Positions 1-8,820 of a DNA stretch of 64,000 bases are shown one piece after another. The DNA comes from Endozoicomonas montiporae CL-33. Lineage in GTDB: Bacteria; Pseudomonadota; Gammaproteobacteria; Pseudomonadales; Endozoicomonadaceae. Every line of letters starts with the position of its first letter. The first letter of the stretch is position 1. The notes under the pieces are model-generated. The model was given only the letters and a program-made list of their open reading frames with translations, did not search any database and had not been told where the DNA came from. The stretch is from positions 4,415,215-4,479,214 of the forward strand of contig NZ_CP013251.1 in the NCBI RefSeq assembly GCF_001583435.1, written 5' to 3'. A program made the position numbers and the translations under genes.

Positions 1-909
1 CCCGGTAGCTGGTGTCATAACGAATATCCGGTAGCTTTTGAAGGTGCGGCTGTTCTTTAGCAAAGCGTCAGCCACTTTTTCTTTCAGAGTGTCATGATGG
101 CGTTCATCTGCTACGTTGGTCAGCCAGTCTCCCAGTTGCTGGTTCAAGTGCTCAAGGCTTTCAAAGCTGCGATAGCGCTGGAAGAAGTTTTCTTTTACGT
201 AGCGCACCATACGCTCGGTTTTTCCCTTGGTCTGTGCTCTGTAGGGTTTGCAGGCTTTAGGCTGAAACTCGTAGTGTCGAGACAACAACAGAAAACCTTC
301 ATTAAACTTCACCTGTCCGTTACCAGGATGCTCCAGAACTGCAGCCTTCTGGTTATCAACCAGTACCTGCGCACTTGAACCCCCGAACCACTCGAACGCC
401 CGGATCAGGCTTTCATAAGTGTGTTCCGCATCATTGCTGTAAGCAGCAAAGGCATAGAAGCGGCGTGAGTAGCCCAGAACATTAACGGAGACATAAACTT
501 TGCGAAGCTCACCTCCAACTTCGATCTGCAGTTCTCCCCAGTCGTGCTGCAACTGGTGACCGGGAGCCGTTTCATAACGGGTGGTCGCCTTGCTTTCACG
601 CAGGGTGCGTTTAGGGTGGATATAGTCCCGTAAAATGGTGATGCCACCGGCATATCCCTGCCCTTTGATTTCGGCAAATATGACCTCGGCATTCCAGACA
701 TTCTCAGCCAGTAACGCGTCAATGACGGATTTGAAATCATCAAGCTTACTCTGGCGAACACCGGATTTGCGTCTGGGTGGTGGCCCTTGCCTTTGCAGGG
801 CTCTCTTGACGGTACTGACAGAGCAACCTCTCTGGCAGGCAATGTCCTCAAGATAGCAGCCTTTGTCTCTGGCTTGCTTTATCATAAGGTAGTCCTCTCG
901 GTTGATCAT
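1..909 (-). pseudogene. IS21-family transposase (IstA-like), frameshifted, runs off window edge
   Basis: Read on the minus strand from ATG at 909, preceded by AAGGAG, the frame begins MINREDYLMIKQARDKG with an N-terminal helix-turn-helix. It continues into a DDE integrase core with QHDWGE, an asparagine-rich segment (VDNQKAAV) and CKPYRAQTKGKTER, the usual order for IstA of IS21 elements. Near 65-69 the homology changes frame: the open frame goes on as LLKNSRTFKS, while the neighbouring frame gives FAKEQPHLQKLPDIRY, the expected continuation, so one base appears lost. The element extends beyond the window, so the end of the gene and any IstB partner cannot be seen. No other family fits as well. 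Confidence 0.8.
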
Positions 910-964
910 GGCTCCTTTTCCTGAGTGCTGATAACACTATGGGATTCGGCCATGAAGTGGTAAA

Positions 965-1008
965 TCGAGAGGTCATTTCAAACCGGTGATTTGGGGTCAT
1001 TTATTGGC
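965..1008. repeat. Probable IS21-type terminal repeats
   Basis: Upstream of the IstA-like start, two similar motifs (minus strand AAATGACCTCTCGATT and AAATGACCCCAAATCACC) lie about 20 bp apart. Multiple short terminal repeats next to istA are typical of IS21 ends. The exact element boundary is not determinable; it lies near 1000-1015. Confidence 0.45.
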
Positions 1009-1038
1009 GGAGGTAACATCTTCCTTTTCTTAAGAGAA

Positions 1039-1815
1039 TTATGCTGCTTTCGGCGAAATACTGATCGGTCGGTCGTGTATTTTCTCCGATATCAGCTCCA
1101 ATTTTTGTTCATATCGGTTCCAGCAGCGGCGCACCCGAAGTGGAGGAATAATCCAGCACAAAGGACACTTTAACATTCCTGCTGTAACGGTATTCTCTGG
1201 CCGCCAGGCAATTTTTCCGACTTCCAGGGCCGATTTATTCTGGCAAATGGTCAACAATTGCAATAAGGCATAACCAGCCATTTTTATATGCATCCACCGA
1301 AGCAACGTTCTGAGTTTTTGCTGCCAGAGATGCTTACAGCCGAATTCATGTTTCATTTGTTGAAACATAGGTTCGATAGGCCATCTTTGGGCATAAGCGA
1401 GCAGCACCTCTTCTGCTTCCATTGTCGTATCTGTCGAGATGAATATTTTACTTTCTGTTTCCCCTTGTTAACTCCGCTTTGTCGTTTATAAAACGGCTCC
1501 AGACGACAAGGACTATACGACCTTTTAGAAAACGAGCTCGGCAAAGACAGGAGCGGAAGGATACTGTCCGATGCTTTCCATAGAGCCAAACTTTCACACC
1601 TCCAGATTCCTTGGGAAATCCAATGATGATAGCTATTCCAGAACCCTTCGTAGTGGATAGCCAGCAATGCCTGTGTAACAAAGCCCTCACCGGAGAGCAT
1701 ACTCCCAAGGAGCAGTTCGCAGAACGTTGGTGCTGCATTTGAAGATAGCGCTCCGACAAGAAATGTCGTATATATAGAGTTCCTGAAGAATTACTCTTTG
1801 TTCTGAAGTGAACAT
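1039..1815 (-). pseudogene. IS4-type DDE transposase relic, copy A
   Basis: Fragments of one transposase appear in shifting minus-strand frames. An N-terminal piece begins at ATG 1815 (MFTSEQRVILQELY) and continues in another frame with MLSGEGFVTQALLAIHYEG. A middle piece contains FLKGRIVLVVWSRFINDKAE. The C-terminal piece has FISTDTTMEAEEVLLAYAQRW followed by PIEPMFQQMKHEFGCK, the Y-x2-R-W-x-IE-x3-K signature of IS4-type transposases. The total length is well short of a full transposase, and the central catalytic part is missing or scrambled. It lies directly upstream of, and divergent from, the homeodomain gene, and the same relic is present in copy B. Confidence 0.75.
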
Positions 1816-1913
1816 GGCAACTGTTTCCTCTTGCTAGGAGGCTGTCCGAGAATAATCTGATTCGAAAAATACAAAACTTTCGTGCTTATAATTCTCTAAA
1901 CTCGAGTATCCGT

Positions 1914-3755
1914 ATGGCTTGCTATTTTATTCAACCATGGTTGGCTTTGCGTGCAAGTATCGCTCTTCTGTTAGTGCTATTTACTTGCAAATCTCAAAGT
2001 GATCTGGCTAACCACATTATCAGCTTTACTGCAACAGACTCTACTGCACCAGGCTCTTCCATTCAGAAACGCAATGGTTTTTTCTGTCTGAAAAAAGACA
2101 ATAGTCAGCACTTCTGCTCTCTTACTGGTCTGCCGTCGAAAAACACAACGCCTACCTTTGTCAGGGTGCAGTCATCATCGCTCCTGACAGTCAATATAAA
2201 TAATGATTCTAAAGACCCGGGTCGTCTGCTCATTAACAATGATGAAATCGTTGTGGTCTCCCTCAATGAACAGCCTGAAACCATTGAACTTAAGCTTCGC
2301 GACAAGATTAAACACCTGCCCGAAAGCCAGACAGACTCGGGCAACAGCTATTGCCAGACTATTCCTGAACAGGAAGACATTCTGTCTTGTTACATGTATC
2401 CCGGAGATACTGTAAGAATAAAAACTCCTGCAGAATTGCTGCTGGGCAACAAAACGCGATATTCTGATGCATATGCAGAACTGACAACAGGCGAACCCAA
2501 GGACGCGAGCCACCAAACCTTTCCACCAGATGATTTTACCAATGGCTCTTTTCTTGTGCTTAATACAAGAAAGACAACCCCAAGTTCAGAAGAACAGAAG
2601 CCACTCCACTCACCTGATACATTCATAACAGCACTGGTTACTGCAAAAATGCAGTTATTATTGGAAATGACCGGTAATAATTTACACCACCGAGGACGGT
2701 ATACAACCGTACCGGATAGTTTTAACCAAGAGCTATTGCTTTCACCAAAAACAAAATTTCCTGCTTACGACCTGTCCGTTAAGCCTGATAAATCCTACAC
2801 AACTGTTATCACTTATATGTTTGGAATCTCTCCATACCAATATGATGGTGATTCATCTCTTATATTTCTTATTGAATACTATAGAGTTCAATACGATATG
2901 GGCAATCAGCAAGCGGCAGCTGCAATGAGTTTTGAGCAATACCTGTTAAATGAAATGCGCCAACAAAATCACATTTATACAGAGCAAGATATACTTGACC
3001 ACCTTGCGTATATTAATCGGTATCGAGCTTCAGGAGCAACCTTCACCAACATTCAACCACCTACACATGCACGTACACATATACGCCATAAACGTAAAAG
3101 AAAATTTTTTACTCCTTCACAAAAAAATATTCTTGTTAATGCTTTTGCAAAAGATGATTATTTAGCCTCAAGTGATCTAGAGAAACTTTGTCAATCGACT
3201 GGACTCAGTCGGAAGCAAATTTTAACCTGGTACAGCAATAAAAGAGCACGAGAAAGAAAAAAAGAAGCTAAGTCTAATTCAAACGCTTTCAATCAGGGTC
3301 AAACTACGGCCGCACAAAGTGGAGGGTATTTATCACTTGCACCAACAGTGCAACCGAATATTCCGCCACCAATCATTTCAAATAATACTGTTAGTGTTAG
3401 CTCTGCACACGGTTTTCTTCTAAAACTGAAAAGGCAAAAACCATTCACAACCTGGAAGTTCCCCGACTATCCAGAATCGCCTGCACAGACAACAGCAAAC
3501 AATGATAATGCTGTGCCAGAAGCATACATGTATGAATCGAGTTCAAAATCAGGTACTTCTGAGCCAGATGGCAGAAACCCTGCGTCAAGTGAAAGTACAA
3601 AATCTGAAAATGAACAAAATCAATCACAAAGAGCAATTAAGCCAAGGGAAAAGCCAAATTTTACAAAGGATGGTAAACCTGTCGAAATGGAAGTTAATGA
3701 TAAAGGTGAAATAAAACGTGATAAAAACGGTGATATAGAGTTCAAAAGCGTCTAA
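1914..3755 (+). CDS. Secreted protein with eukaryotic-type homeodomain (copy A)
   Basis: A 613-residue protein. It opens with a hydrophobic signal-like segment (residues 11-25) followed by CKSQSD, so Sec export is likely. Residues ~30-304 are nearly identical to the paralogue at 6727 and match no family I recognise. Residues 392-451 form a homeodomain: with H392 as position 1, R5, F8, L16, F20, Y25, L26, L40, W48, N51 and R53 are all in place, with helix 3 reading TWYSNKRARERKK. Position 49 is Y and position 50 is S, unlike most animal homeodomains. Basic arms flank the domain and could serve as nuclear localisation signals. The tail is Gln/Ser/Asn rich and ends DGKPVEMEVNDKGEIKRDK. The coding is visibly AT-rich compared with core genes. 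No strong ribosome-binding site precedes the ATG. Function is inferred only: a secreted, possibly nuclear, DNA-binding effector. Confidence 0.85.
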   Translation: MACYFIQPWLALRASIALLLVLFTCKSQSDLANHIISFTATDSTAPGSSIQKRNGFFCLKKDNSQHFCSLTGLPSKNTTPTFVRVQSSSLLTVNINNDSKDPGRLLINNDEIVVVSLNEQPETIELKLRDKIKHLPESQTDSGNSYCQTIPEQEDILSCYMYPGDTVRIKTPAELLLGNKTRYSDAYAELTTGEPKDASHQTFPPDDFTNGSFLVLNTRKTTPSSEEQKPLHSPDTFITALVTAKMQLLLEMTGNNLHHRGRYTTVPDSFNQELLLSPKTKFPAYDLSVKPDKSYTTVITYMFGISPYQYDGDSSLIFLIEYYRVQYDMGNQQAAAAMSFEQYLLNEMRQQNHIYTEQDILDHLAYINRYRASGATFTNIQPPTHARTHIRHKRKRKFFTPSQKNILVNAFAKDDYLASSDLEKLCQSTGLSRKQILTWYSNKRARERKKEAKSNSNAFNQGQTTAAQSGGYLSLAPTVQPNIPPPIISNNTVSVSSAHGFLLKLKRQKPFTTWKFPDYPESPAQTTANNDNAVPEAYMYESSSKSGTSEPDGRNPASSESTKSENEQNQSQRAIKPREKPNFTKDGKPVEMEVNDKGEIKRDKNGDIEFKSV

Positions 3756-3783
3756 TTTAAAAAAAGAAGAGCAAATAATTCAA

Positions 3784-3807
3784 TCACCAGTAAAGCATAA
3801 CTGGTGA
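3784..3807 (+). terminator. Hairpin after homeodomain gene A
   Basis: TCACCAGT and ACTGGTGA form an 8-bp stem with an 8-nt loop about 30 bp after the stop codon. There is no T-tract, so this is a weak terminator or an RNA-stabilising hairpin. It is conserved after copy B. Confidence 0.4.
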
Positions 3808-3927
3808 ATGCCGCCCAAAGGAAATGCAGTTGGTCAGCAATTCCCGCTGAATATTAAAGCTCTTGTGCTGCAAGGTTTGTAGATCAGTAAAAAATAATCA
3901 CATCGCAGACTCTATAGGGCTATATTG

Positions 3928-5677
3928 AAGAGCATTATATAGTGCCTGTCAGAAAACCTCTGAAAAATGGCAGTCGTTCCTGGCCGACAGAAGTTGATAA
4001 CGGCTGGATTTCAGTTACCAGACGAACAAAGGATGTTTTTTGTACTGCGCTGCTCAAAATACAACCTGATTCGACTATCTACGAGCACAGTAATCTCTCA
4101 TGCTTGGCATGATCAAAAGTAAACTGACGGGAGCCTGACTGAAAGGCTACTGACGATCTCTGGTCAGCAGAATTTTACCCAACCGCTTCAGGTTGCTGGC
4201 GACAACAGCCAGTGCGACATACCGCTCAAAGCCTTCTATCCCTTTATCCGGGCATTTGTCGAGACCATTCGCTTCCAGTGCGTTGATATCGGATTCAACG
4301 GCTGAGTGCTTCCTTCTTGCCCGGATAAATTCCGGGTGGCATTCCCGTTTTTTGTCATTGGCTGACAGCCTGCCTTTCTTGGGAAGAACTGAATGCTCCA
4401 GAAGAACTTCCAGCTTTTCAAGATTGCCCGGACTCCAGAAGCCTTTGTCGTAGCTCACCTGGCTTAATGTCGGGAACCGCTTTTTGGCAGCCTCAGCCAT
4501 AGGTACTGTAACCTGGTCGTCTGTTTGTTTTTGCATGACCTGATGATGCAAAGTAAAACCGAACTGATCCTGCAACACGCAGACCCGTAACCCCAGTTCA
4601 ACCGGAGTTCCGGCTTTGCCTTTGCTGATCCATTCTGTATGAGGCTCAAAGATTGAGAACACCTTCTCATTATGGGGAATCTGCTCATGTTCTATCACCC
4701 GTCGGTAAATCAGGTTTATCTGGTGACGACTGTGGGCTATGTGATATTTGAGGTTTTCCAGCCTTGGCTCATCCGGTTGCTTTTTCACCAGCAAGGACAA
4801 GGTCGTTTCAGCTCTGCGGACAATTGAAAGGCTGTACTTTATGTACTCGAGATGAGCCATCTCAATATCGTGCTGCCGCTGCTGCTGTTTCAGTTCACAG
4901 GTCGCACTGGAATGCTTCAGGTTTCGAGCCTTGTTGTAGCGCTTGCGATGCTGATCTTTGAGGTATTTGCGCTGACGCCAGCCCGGAAGCTGGTACTGAT
5001 TGGCAAGAGCTGACGCAAACTCAATACTCTTACGGCAAGCGTCGCTCAGAAGGCTGATATCCGTGGGGAAATGGACATCGGTTTTGACTACGAACGAATC
5101 GGTACGGCCATGTAGCGGCTCATCTTTTTTTTAACCAGCTGGTGACCTGCATCCACCGTGACCTGGTTAATCTGATCCAGTATCTCCGGTGTGAAGAGGC
5201 TGATGTTGTCCTGTAATGTTTGTATGTGGTAGGTGTGGGTACAATAGGGACCATGCCCGAGCATTTTCCGTAATGTCCCATGTTCATTAGCCAACTCTTG
5301 CAGGCGGTCGTAGTCACAATTAGTGACAAGGCGCAGAGTGCCAAAGACCAGAATGTTCCAGAGGTCCATACCAGGACGACCATTGTGCCGACTGGCAGGA
5401 ATTATGTTCTCAAGCACCTGAAAAACCCTGTGTCGCAGATCAGGTGTTATCCAGATATGTTGCAGCCCCGGAGCAGGCGGGGAATGTCGTCTCTGGACTT
5501 GGGATTAAACGTGATGGCGGAGATATCAACTTCGCCCAACTGCATTTGTGGGTTGATGGTTTGGCGCATAAATGTGGAAACAGCCTGTTTTGGAAAATCT
5601 TCGAGTACTATATGGGGCTACAGGCTGCTGTTTTCAAGTGTTTGTGGGTTTTCGGACAGGCACTATATAGGCTCTTC
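3928..5677. mobile_element. ISNCY-like insertion sequence between the two duplicated loci
   Basis: Terminal inverted repeats of about 30 bp are visible. The left end (3928-3956) and the complement of the right end (5648-5677) share GAAGAGC, TATATAGTGCCTGTC and GAAAAC with few mismatches. Between them is one minus-strand transposase gene with frame changes. The element separates the two homeodomain loci. No clear target-site duplication was found. Confidence 0.7.
4147..5569 (-). pseudogene. ISNCY-like transposase, two frame changes
   Basis: Reconstructed across frames, the product starts at ATG 5569 (MRQTINPQMQLGEVDISAI). It continues RPGMDLWNILVFGTLRL and VTNCDYDRLQELANEHGTL, then a central DDE region (VVKTDVHFPTDISLLSDA), and ends with VALAVVASNLKRLGKILLT at 4147. 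Near 5466-5470 a single-base change in a C/G run breaks the frame (RLLRG to LQHIW). At 5125-5132 an A8 run on the coding strand changes frame again. The first is probably a real lesion; the second has the look of a slippery site. The gene is therefore most likely inactive as read. Confidence 0.75.
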
Positions 5678-5851
5678 GCCGTTTCATATGGATTTCAGCA
5701 CATCAGCTACAGGACTGGAGATCATGTACTCCACCTTAGAGTTTTAAATGTACGACTGTTTGGTTAGATTTTTTTCTTCACGAAAACCAGTCCGTCAGCC
5801 TGACGTTTAGCAGTTTGTCCAAACAGTCAACTCTCTTCCTTTTCTTAAGAA

Positions 5852-6628
5852 TTATGCTGCTTTCGGCAAAATACTGATCGGTCGGTCGTGTATTTTCTCC
5901 GATATCAGCTCCAATTTTTGTTCATATCGGTTCCAGCAGCGGCGCACCCGAAGTGGAGGAATAATCCAGCACAAAGCACACTTTAACATTCCTGCTGTAA
6001 CGGTATTCTCTGGCCATCAGGCAATTTTTCCGACTTCCAGGGCCGATTTATTCTGGCAAATGGTCAACAATTGCAATAAGGCATAACCAGCCATTTTTAT
6101 ATGCATCCACCGAAGCAACGTTCTGAGTTTTTGCTGCCAGAGATGCTTACAGCCGAATTCATGTTTCATTTGTTGAAACATAGGTTCGATAGGCCATCTT
6201 TGGGCATAAGCGAGCAGCACCTCTTCTGCTTCCATTGTCGTATCTGTCGAGATGAATATTTTACTTTCTGTTTCCCCTTGTTAACTCCGCTTTGTCGTTT
6301 ATAAAACGGCTCCAGACGACAAGGACTATACGACCTTTTAGAAAACGAGCTCGGCAAAGACAGGAGCGGAAGGATACTGTCCGATGCTTTCCATAGAGCC
6401 AAACTTTCACACCTCCAGATTCCTTGGGAAATCCAATGATGATAGCTATTCCAGAACCCTTCGTAGTGGATAGCCAGCAATGCCTGTGTAACAAAGCCCT
6501 CACCGGAGAGCATACTCCCAAGGAGCAGTTCGCAGAACGTTGGTGCTGCATTTGAAGATAGCGCTCCGACAAGAAATGTCGTATATATAGAGTTCCTGAA
6601 GAATTACTCTTTGTTCTGAAGTGAACAT
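5852..6628 (-). pseudogene. IS4-type DDE transposase relic, copy B
   Basis: Same remnant as in copy A, with the same missing centre and shifting frames. The C-terminal piece (MEAEEVLLAYAQRWPIEPMF) is further shortened, because the tryptophan codon following GKIA in copy A is TGA here (TGG to TGA). The relic sits divergently upstream of the second homeodomain gene, showing that it was carried along in the duplication. Confidence 0.75.
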
Positions 6629-6726
6629 GGCAACTGTTTCCTCTTGCTAGGAGGCTGTCCGAGAATAATCTGATTCGAAAAATACAAAACTTTCGTGCTT
6701 ATAATTCTCTAAACTCGAGTATCCGT

Positions 6727-8727
6727 ATGGCTTGCTATTTTATTCAACCATGGTTGGCTTTGCGTGCAAGTATCGCTCTTCTGTTAGTGCTATTTACTTG
6801 CAAATCTCAAAGTGATCTGGCTAACCACATTATCAGCTTTACTGCAACCGACTTTACTGCAACAGACTTTACTGCAACAGACTTTACTGCAACAGACTCT
6901 ACTGCACCAGACTCTTCCATTCAGAAAAGCAATGGTTTTTACTGTCTGAAAAAAGACAATAGTCAACACTTCTGCTCTCTTACTGGTCTGCCGTCGAAAA
7001 ACACAACGCCTACCTTTGTCAGGGTGCAGTCATCATCGCTCCTGACAGTCAATATAAATAATGATTCTAAAGACCCGGGTCGTCTGCTCATTAACAATGA
7101 TGAAATCGTTGTGGTCTCCCTCAATGAACAGCCTGAAACCATTGAACTTAAGCTTCGCGACAAGATCAAACACCTGCCCGAAAGCCAGACAGACTCGGGC
7201 AACAGCTATTGCCAGACTGTTCCTGAACAGGAAGACATTCTGTCTTGTTACATGTATCCCGGAGATACTGTAAGAATAAAAACCCCTGCAGAATTGCTGC
7301 TGGGCAACAAAACGCGATATTCTGATGCATATGCAGAACTGACAACAGGCGAACCCAAGGACGCGAGCCACCAAACCTTTCCACCAGATGATTTTACCAA
7401 TGGCTCTTTTCTTGTGCTTAATACAAGAAAGACAACCCCAAGTTCAGAAGAACAGAAGCCACTCCACTCACCTGATACATTCATAACAGCACTGGTTACT
7501 GCAAAAATGCAGTTATTATTGGAAATGACCGGTAATAATTTACACCACCGAGGACGGTATACAATCGTACCGGATAGTTTTAACCAAGAGCTATTGCTTT
7601 CACCAAAAACAAAATTTCCTGCTTACGACCTGTCCGTTAAGCCTGATAAATCCTACACAACTGTTATCACTTATATGTTTGGAAGCTCGTTCAAAAAACC
7701 TGGATATTATGGATATTGTGATGATGATCTTGCGCATCTTATAATAGGATTTAGACGTCAATATGATGAAGGGCGCATCTGGCTAGCTTTATTAGATGGA
7801 GTGACTTTTCAGGAATATCTGTTCGATCAACTCAGCCAAGGAGCTTACTCCCAGTATCCAAGGGATTATCTACTTTACTGCCTTAGCTTTTTGGAAACAC
7901 GGCCAGCTTCAGGAACAAATCCCCCCCACATTCAACATTGTACATATGGTCAATATCCGTCAAATATCGCCTGCGCAATAGTAACTGCTCCAAATTCACG
8001 GGCAGGCTCAGGCCAAACTCTTCTTCAGTCCAGTAAACCCCTTGCAAGAAAGGCTGGAAACGAAAAATTGCCAGTAAAAAATAGGCAGTTATTCACAAAA
8101 CGACAACAGACTGCACAGACACCAGGTACACCAGACAAGAAACGCAGAAGAGGAAAATTTACTCCTGAACAAAAAAGAATTCTTGAAAGCGCTTTTAAAG
8201 AAAATAATTATTTACCCCCAAAGGGTCAACAGAGAATTGCTGCTAAGGCTAAAATGACTACGATACAAGTCCGTGACTGGTTCCAGAATAGAAGAAAAGA
8301 GGAGAAAAAAAAGATGAATTCTTCACTTGCAACAACATTACAACAGTATTTTCATACCCCAGTCAATTCAATTAATGTTGCTGGAATTGCTGGAATTGCT
8401 GGAATTGCTGGAAGTAGTTTTGCACAAGTTTTAGCTCGAAGCTATCAGCAATTGCCGCCTCTTGTACTCGCCTCTGCCCCTGATTCAGGTGCGCAAGGAT
8501 ATAATTCACCTTTTGCATATCCTCTGCAGACAATAACAAACAATGATAATCCTGCATCGGGACCGTTGTTCTCAGAACCAAGCAGTTCAGAATCCAAAGA
8601 TGAAGGTGAACAAAATCAACCAGGGTCAAGCCTAACACAACCAGATTTAACAATGGATGGTGAACCTGTAGAAATGGAACGTAATGAAGAAGGTTATGTA
8701 CATTTCAAAAGGATCAAGAAGAACTGA
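6727..8727 (+). CDS. Secreted protein with canonical eukaryotic-type homeodomain (copy B)
   Basis: A 666-residue protein with the same signal-like N-terminus and the same ~290-residue conserved region as its paralogue at 1914. It adds FTATD repeats at residues ~39-58. Residues 471-530 are a textbook 60-residue homeodomain with every invariant position present: R5, F8, L16, F20, Y25, L26, W48, F49, Q50, N51, R52, R53 (helix 3 VRDWFQNRRKEEKKK). Gln50 is the residue found in Antennapedia-type homeodomains and others. Lys/Arg clusters on both sides could act as nuclear signals. After the domain come a short AGI repeat (~residues 552-561) and a Pro/Ser-rich tail ending GEPVEMERNEEGYVHFKRI, similar to copy A. 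Nothing else in the sequence suggests a bacterial regulator, since it begins with an export signal. Role inferred: host-directed DNA-binding effector. Confidence 0.9.
   Translation: MACYFIQPWLALRASIALLLVLFTCKSQSDLANHIISFTATDFTATDFTATDFTATDSTAPDSSIQKSNGFYCLKKDNSQHFCSLTGLPSKNTTPTFVRVQSSSLLTVNINNDSKDPGRLLINNDEIVVVSLNEQPETIELKLRDKIKHLPESQTDSGNSYCQTVPEQEDILSCYMYPGDTVRIKTPAELLLGNKTRYSDAYAELTTGEPKDASHQTFPPDDFTNGSFLVLNTRKTTPSSEEQKPLHSPDTFITALVTAKMQLLLEMTGNNLHHRGRYTIVPDSFNQELLLSPKTKFPAYDLSVKPDKSYTTVITYMFGSSFKKPGYYGYCDDDLAHLIIGFRRQYDEGRIWLALLDGVTFQEYLFDQLSQGAYSQYPRDYLLYCLSFLETRPASGTNPPHIQHCTYGQYPSNIACAIVTAPNSRAGSGQTLLQSSKPLARKAGNEKLPVKNRQLFTKRQQTAQTPGTPDKKRRRGKFTPEQKRILESAFKENNYLPPKGQQRIAAKAKMTTIQVRDWFQNRRKEEKKKMNSSLATTLQQYFHTPVNSINVAGIAGIAGIAGSSFAQVLARSYQQLPPLVLASAPDSGAQGYNSPFAYPLQTITNNDNPASGPLFSEPSSSESKDEGEQNQPGSSLTQPDLTMDGEPVEMERNEEGYVHFKRIKKN
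6841..6903 (+). repeat. 15-bp tandem repeat encoding FTATD
   Basis: About four units of ACTTTACTGCAACAG encode repeated FTATD just after the predicted signal peptide. Copy A has a single unit. This is in-frame repeat expansion within an exported protein. Confidence 0.85.
8383..8413 (+). repeat. 9-bp tandem repeat encoding AGI
   Basis: Units of GCTGGAATT repeat three times plus a partial unit, coding for AGIAGIAG in the linker after the homeodomain of copy B. It is absent from copy A. Confidence 0.8.
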
Positions 8728-8732
8728 TTCAA

Positions 8733-8756
8733 TCACCAGTAAAGCATAACTGGTGA
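8733..8756 (+). terminator. Hairpin after homeodomain gene B
   Basis: The same TCACCAGT/ACTGGTGA stem as after copy A, 6 bp after the stop codon. It has no T-tract. Confidence 0.4.
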
Positions 8757-8774
8757 ATGCTACCTAAAGGAAAT

Positions 8775-8805
8775 GCAGTCGGTAATCAGGTCCGGCACCG
8801 ACTGC
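8775..8805. terminator. Hairpin between convergent homeodomain and aldo-keto reductase genes
   Basis: GCAGTCGGT and ACCGACTGC form a perfect 9-bp GC-rich stem with a 13-nt loop in the convergent interval, so it could terminate either strand. No clear T-tract follows. Copy A has only a diverged left arm. Confidence 0.45.
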
Positions 8806-8820
8806 AAGGCAGAACAACGA

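Larger units (their letters stand above)
1021..3835. repeat. Duplicated locus, copy A
   Basis: This segment repeats at 5832-8795 in the same orientation. Its first 1.8 kb (dead transposase, promoter region and the first ~304 codons of the homeodomain gene) is almost identical to copy B, differing by scattered substitutions and small indels. From about 2825 similarity falls sharply but the genes stay homologous. The 3' flank with a short hairpin is again conserved. Copy B starts its corresponding divergent part near 7683. Confidence 0.9.
5832..8795. repeat. Duplicated locus, copy B
   Basis: Partner of the copy at 1021-3835, in the same orientation. Relative to copy A it carries a 2-bp deletion near its left end, an in-frame TGA in the transposase relic, three extra 15-bp units in the signal-proximal part of the homeodomain gene, and a strongly diverged 3' half after about 7683. 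Confidence 0.9.

Noticed and set aside
1039..1815. Functional transposase for mobilising the homeodomain gene
   Set aside because: Both copies are deleted and frameshifted in the same way, so it was already dead before duplication.
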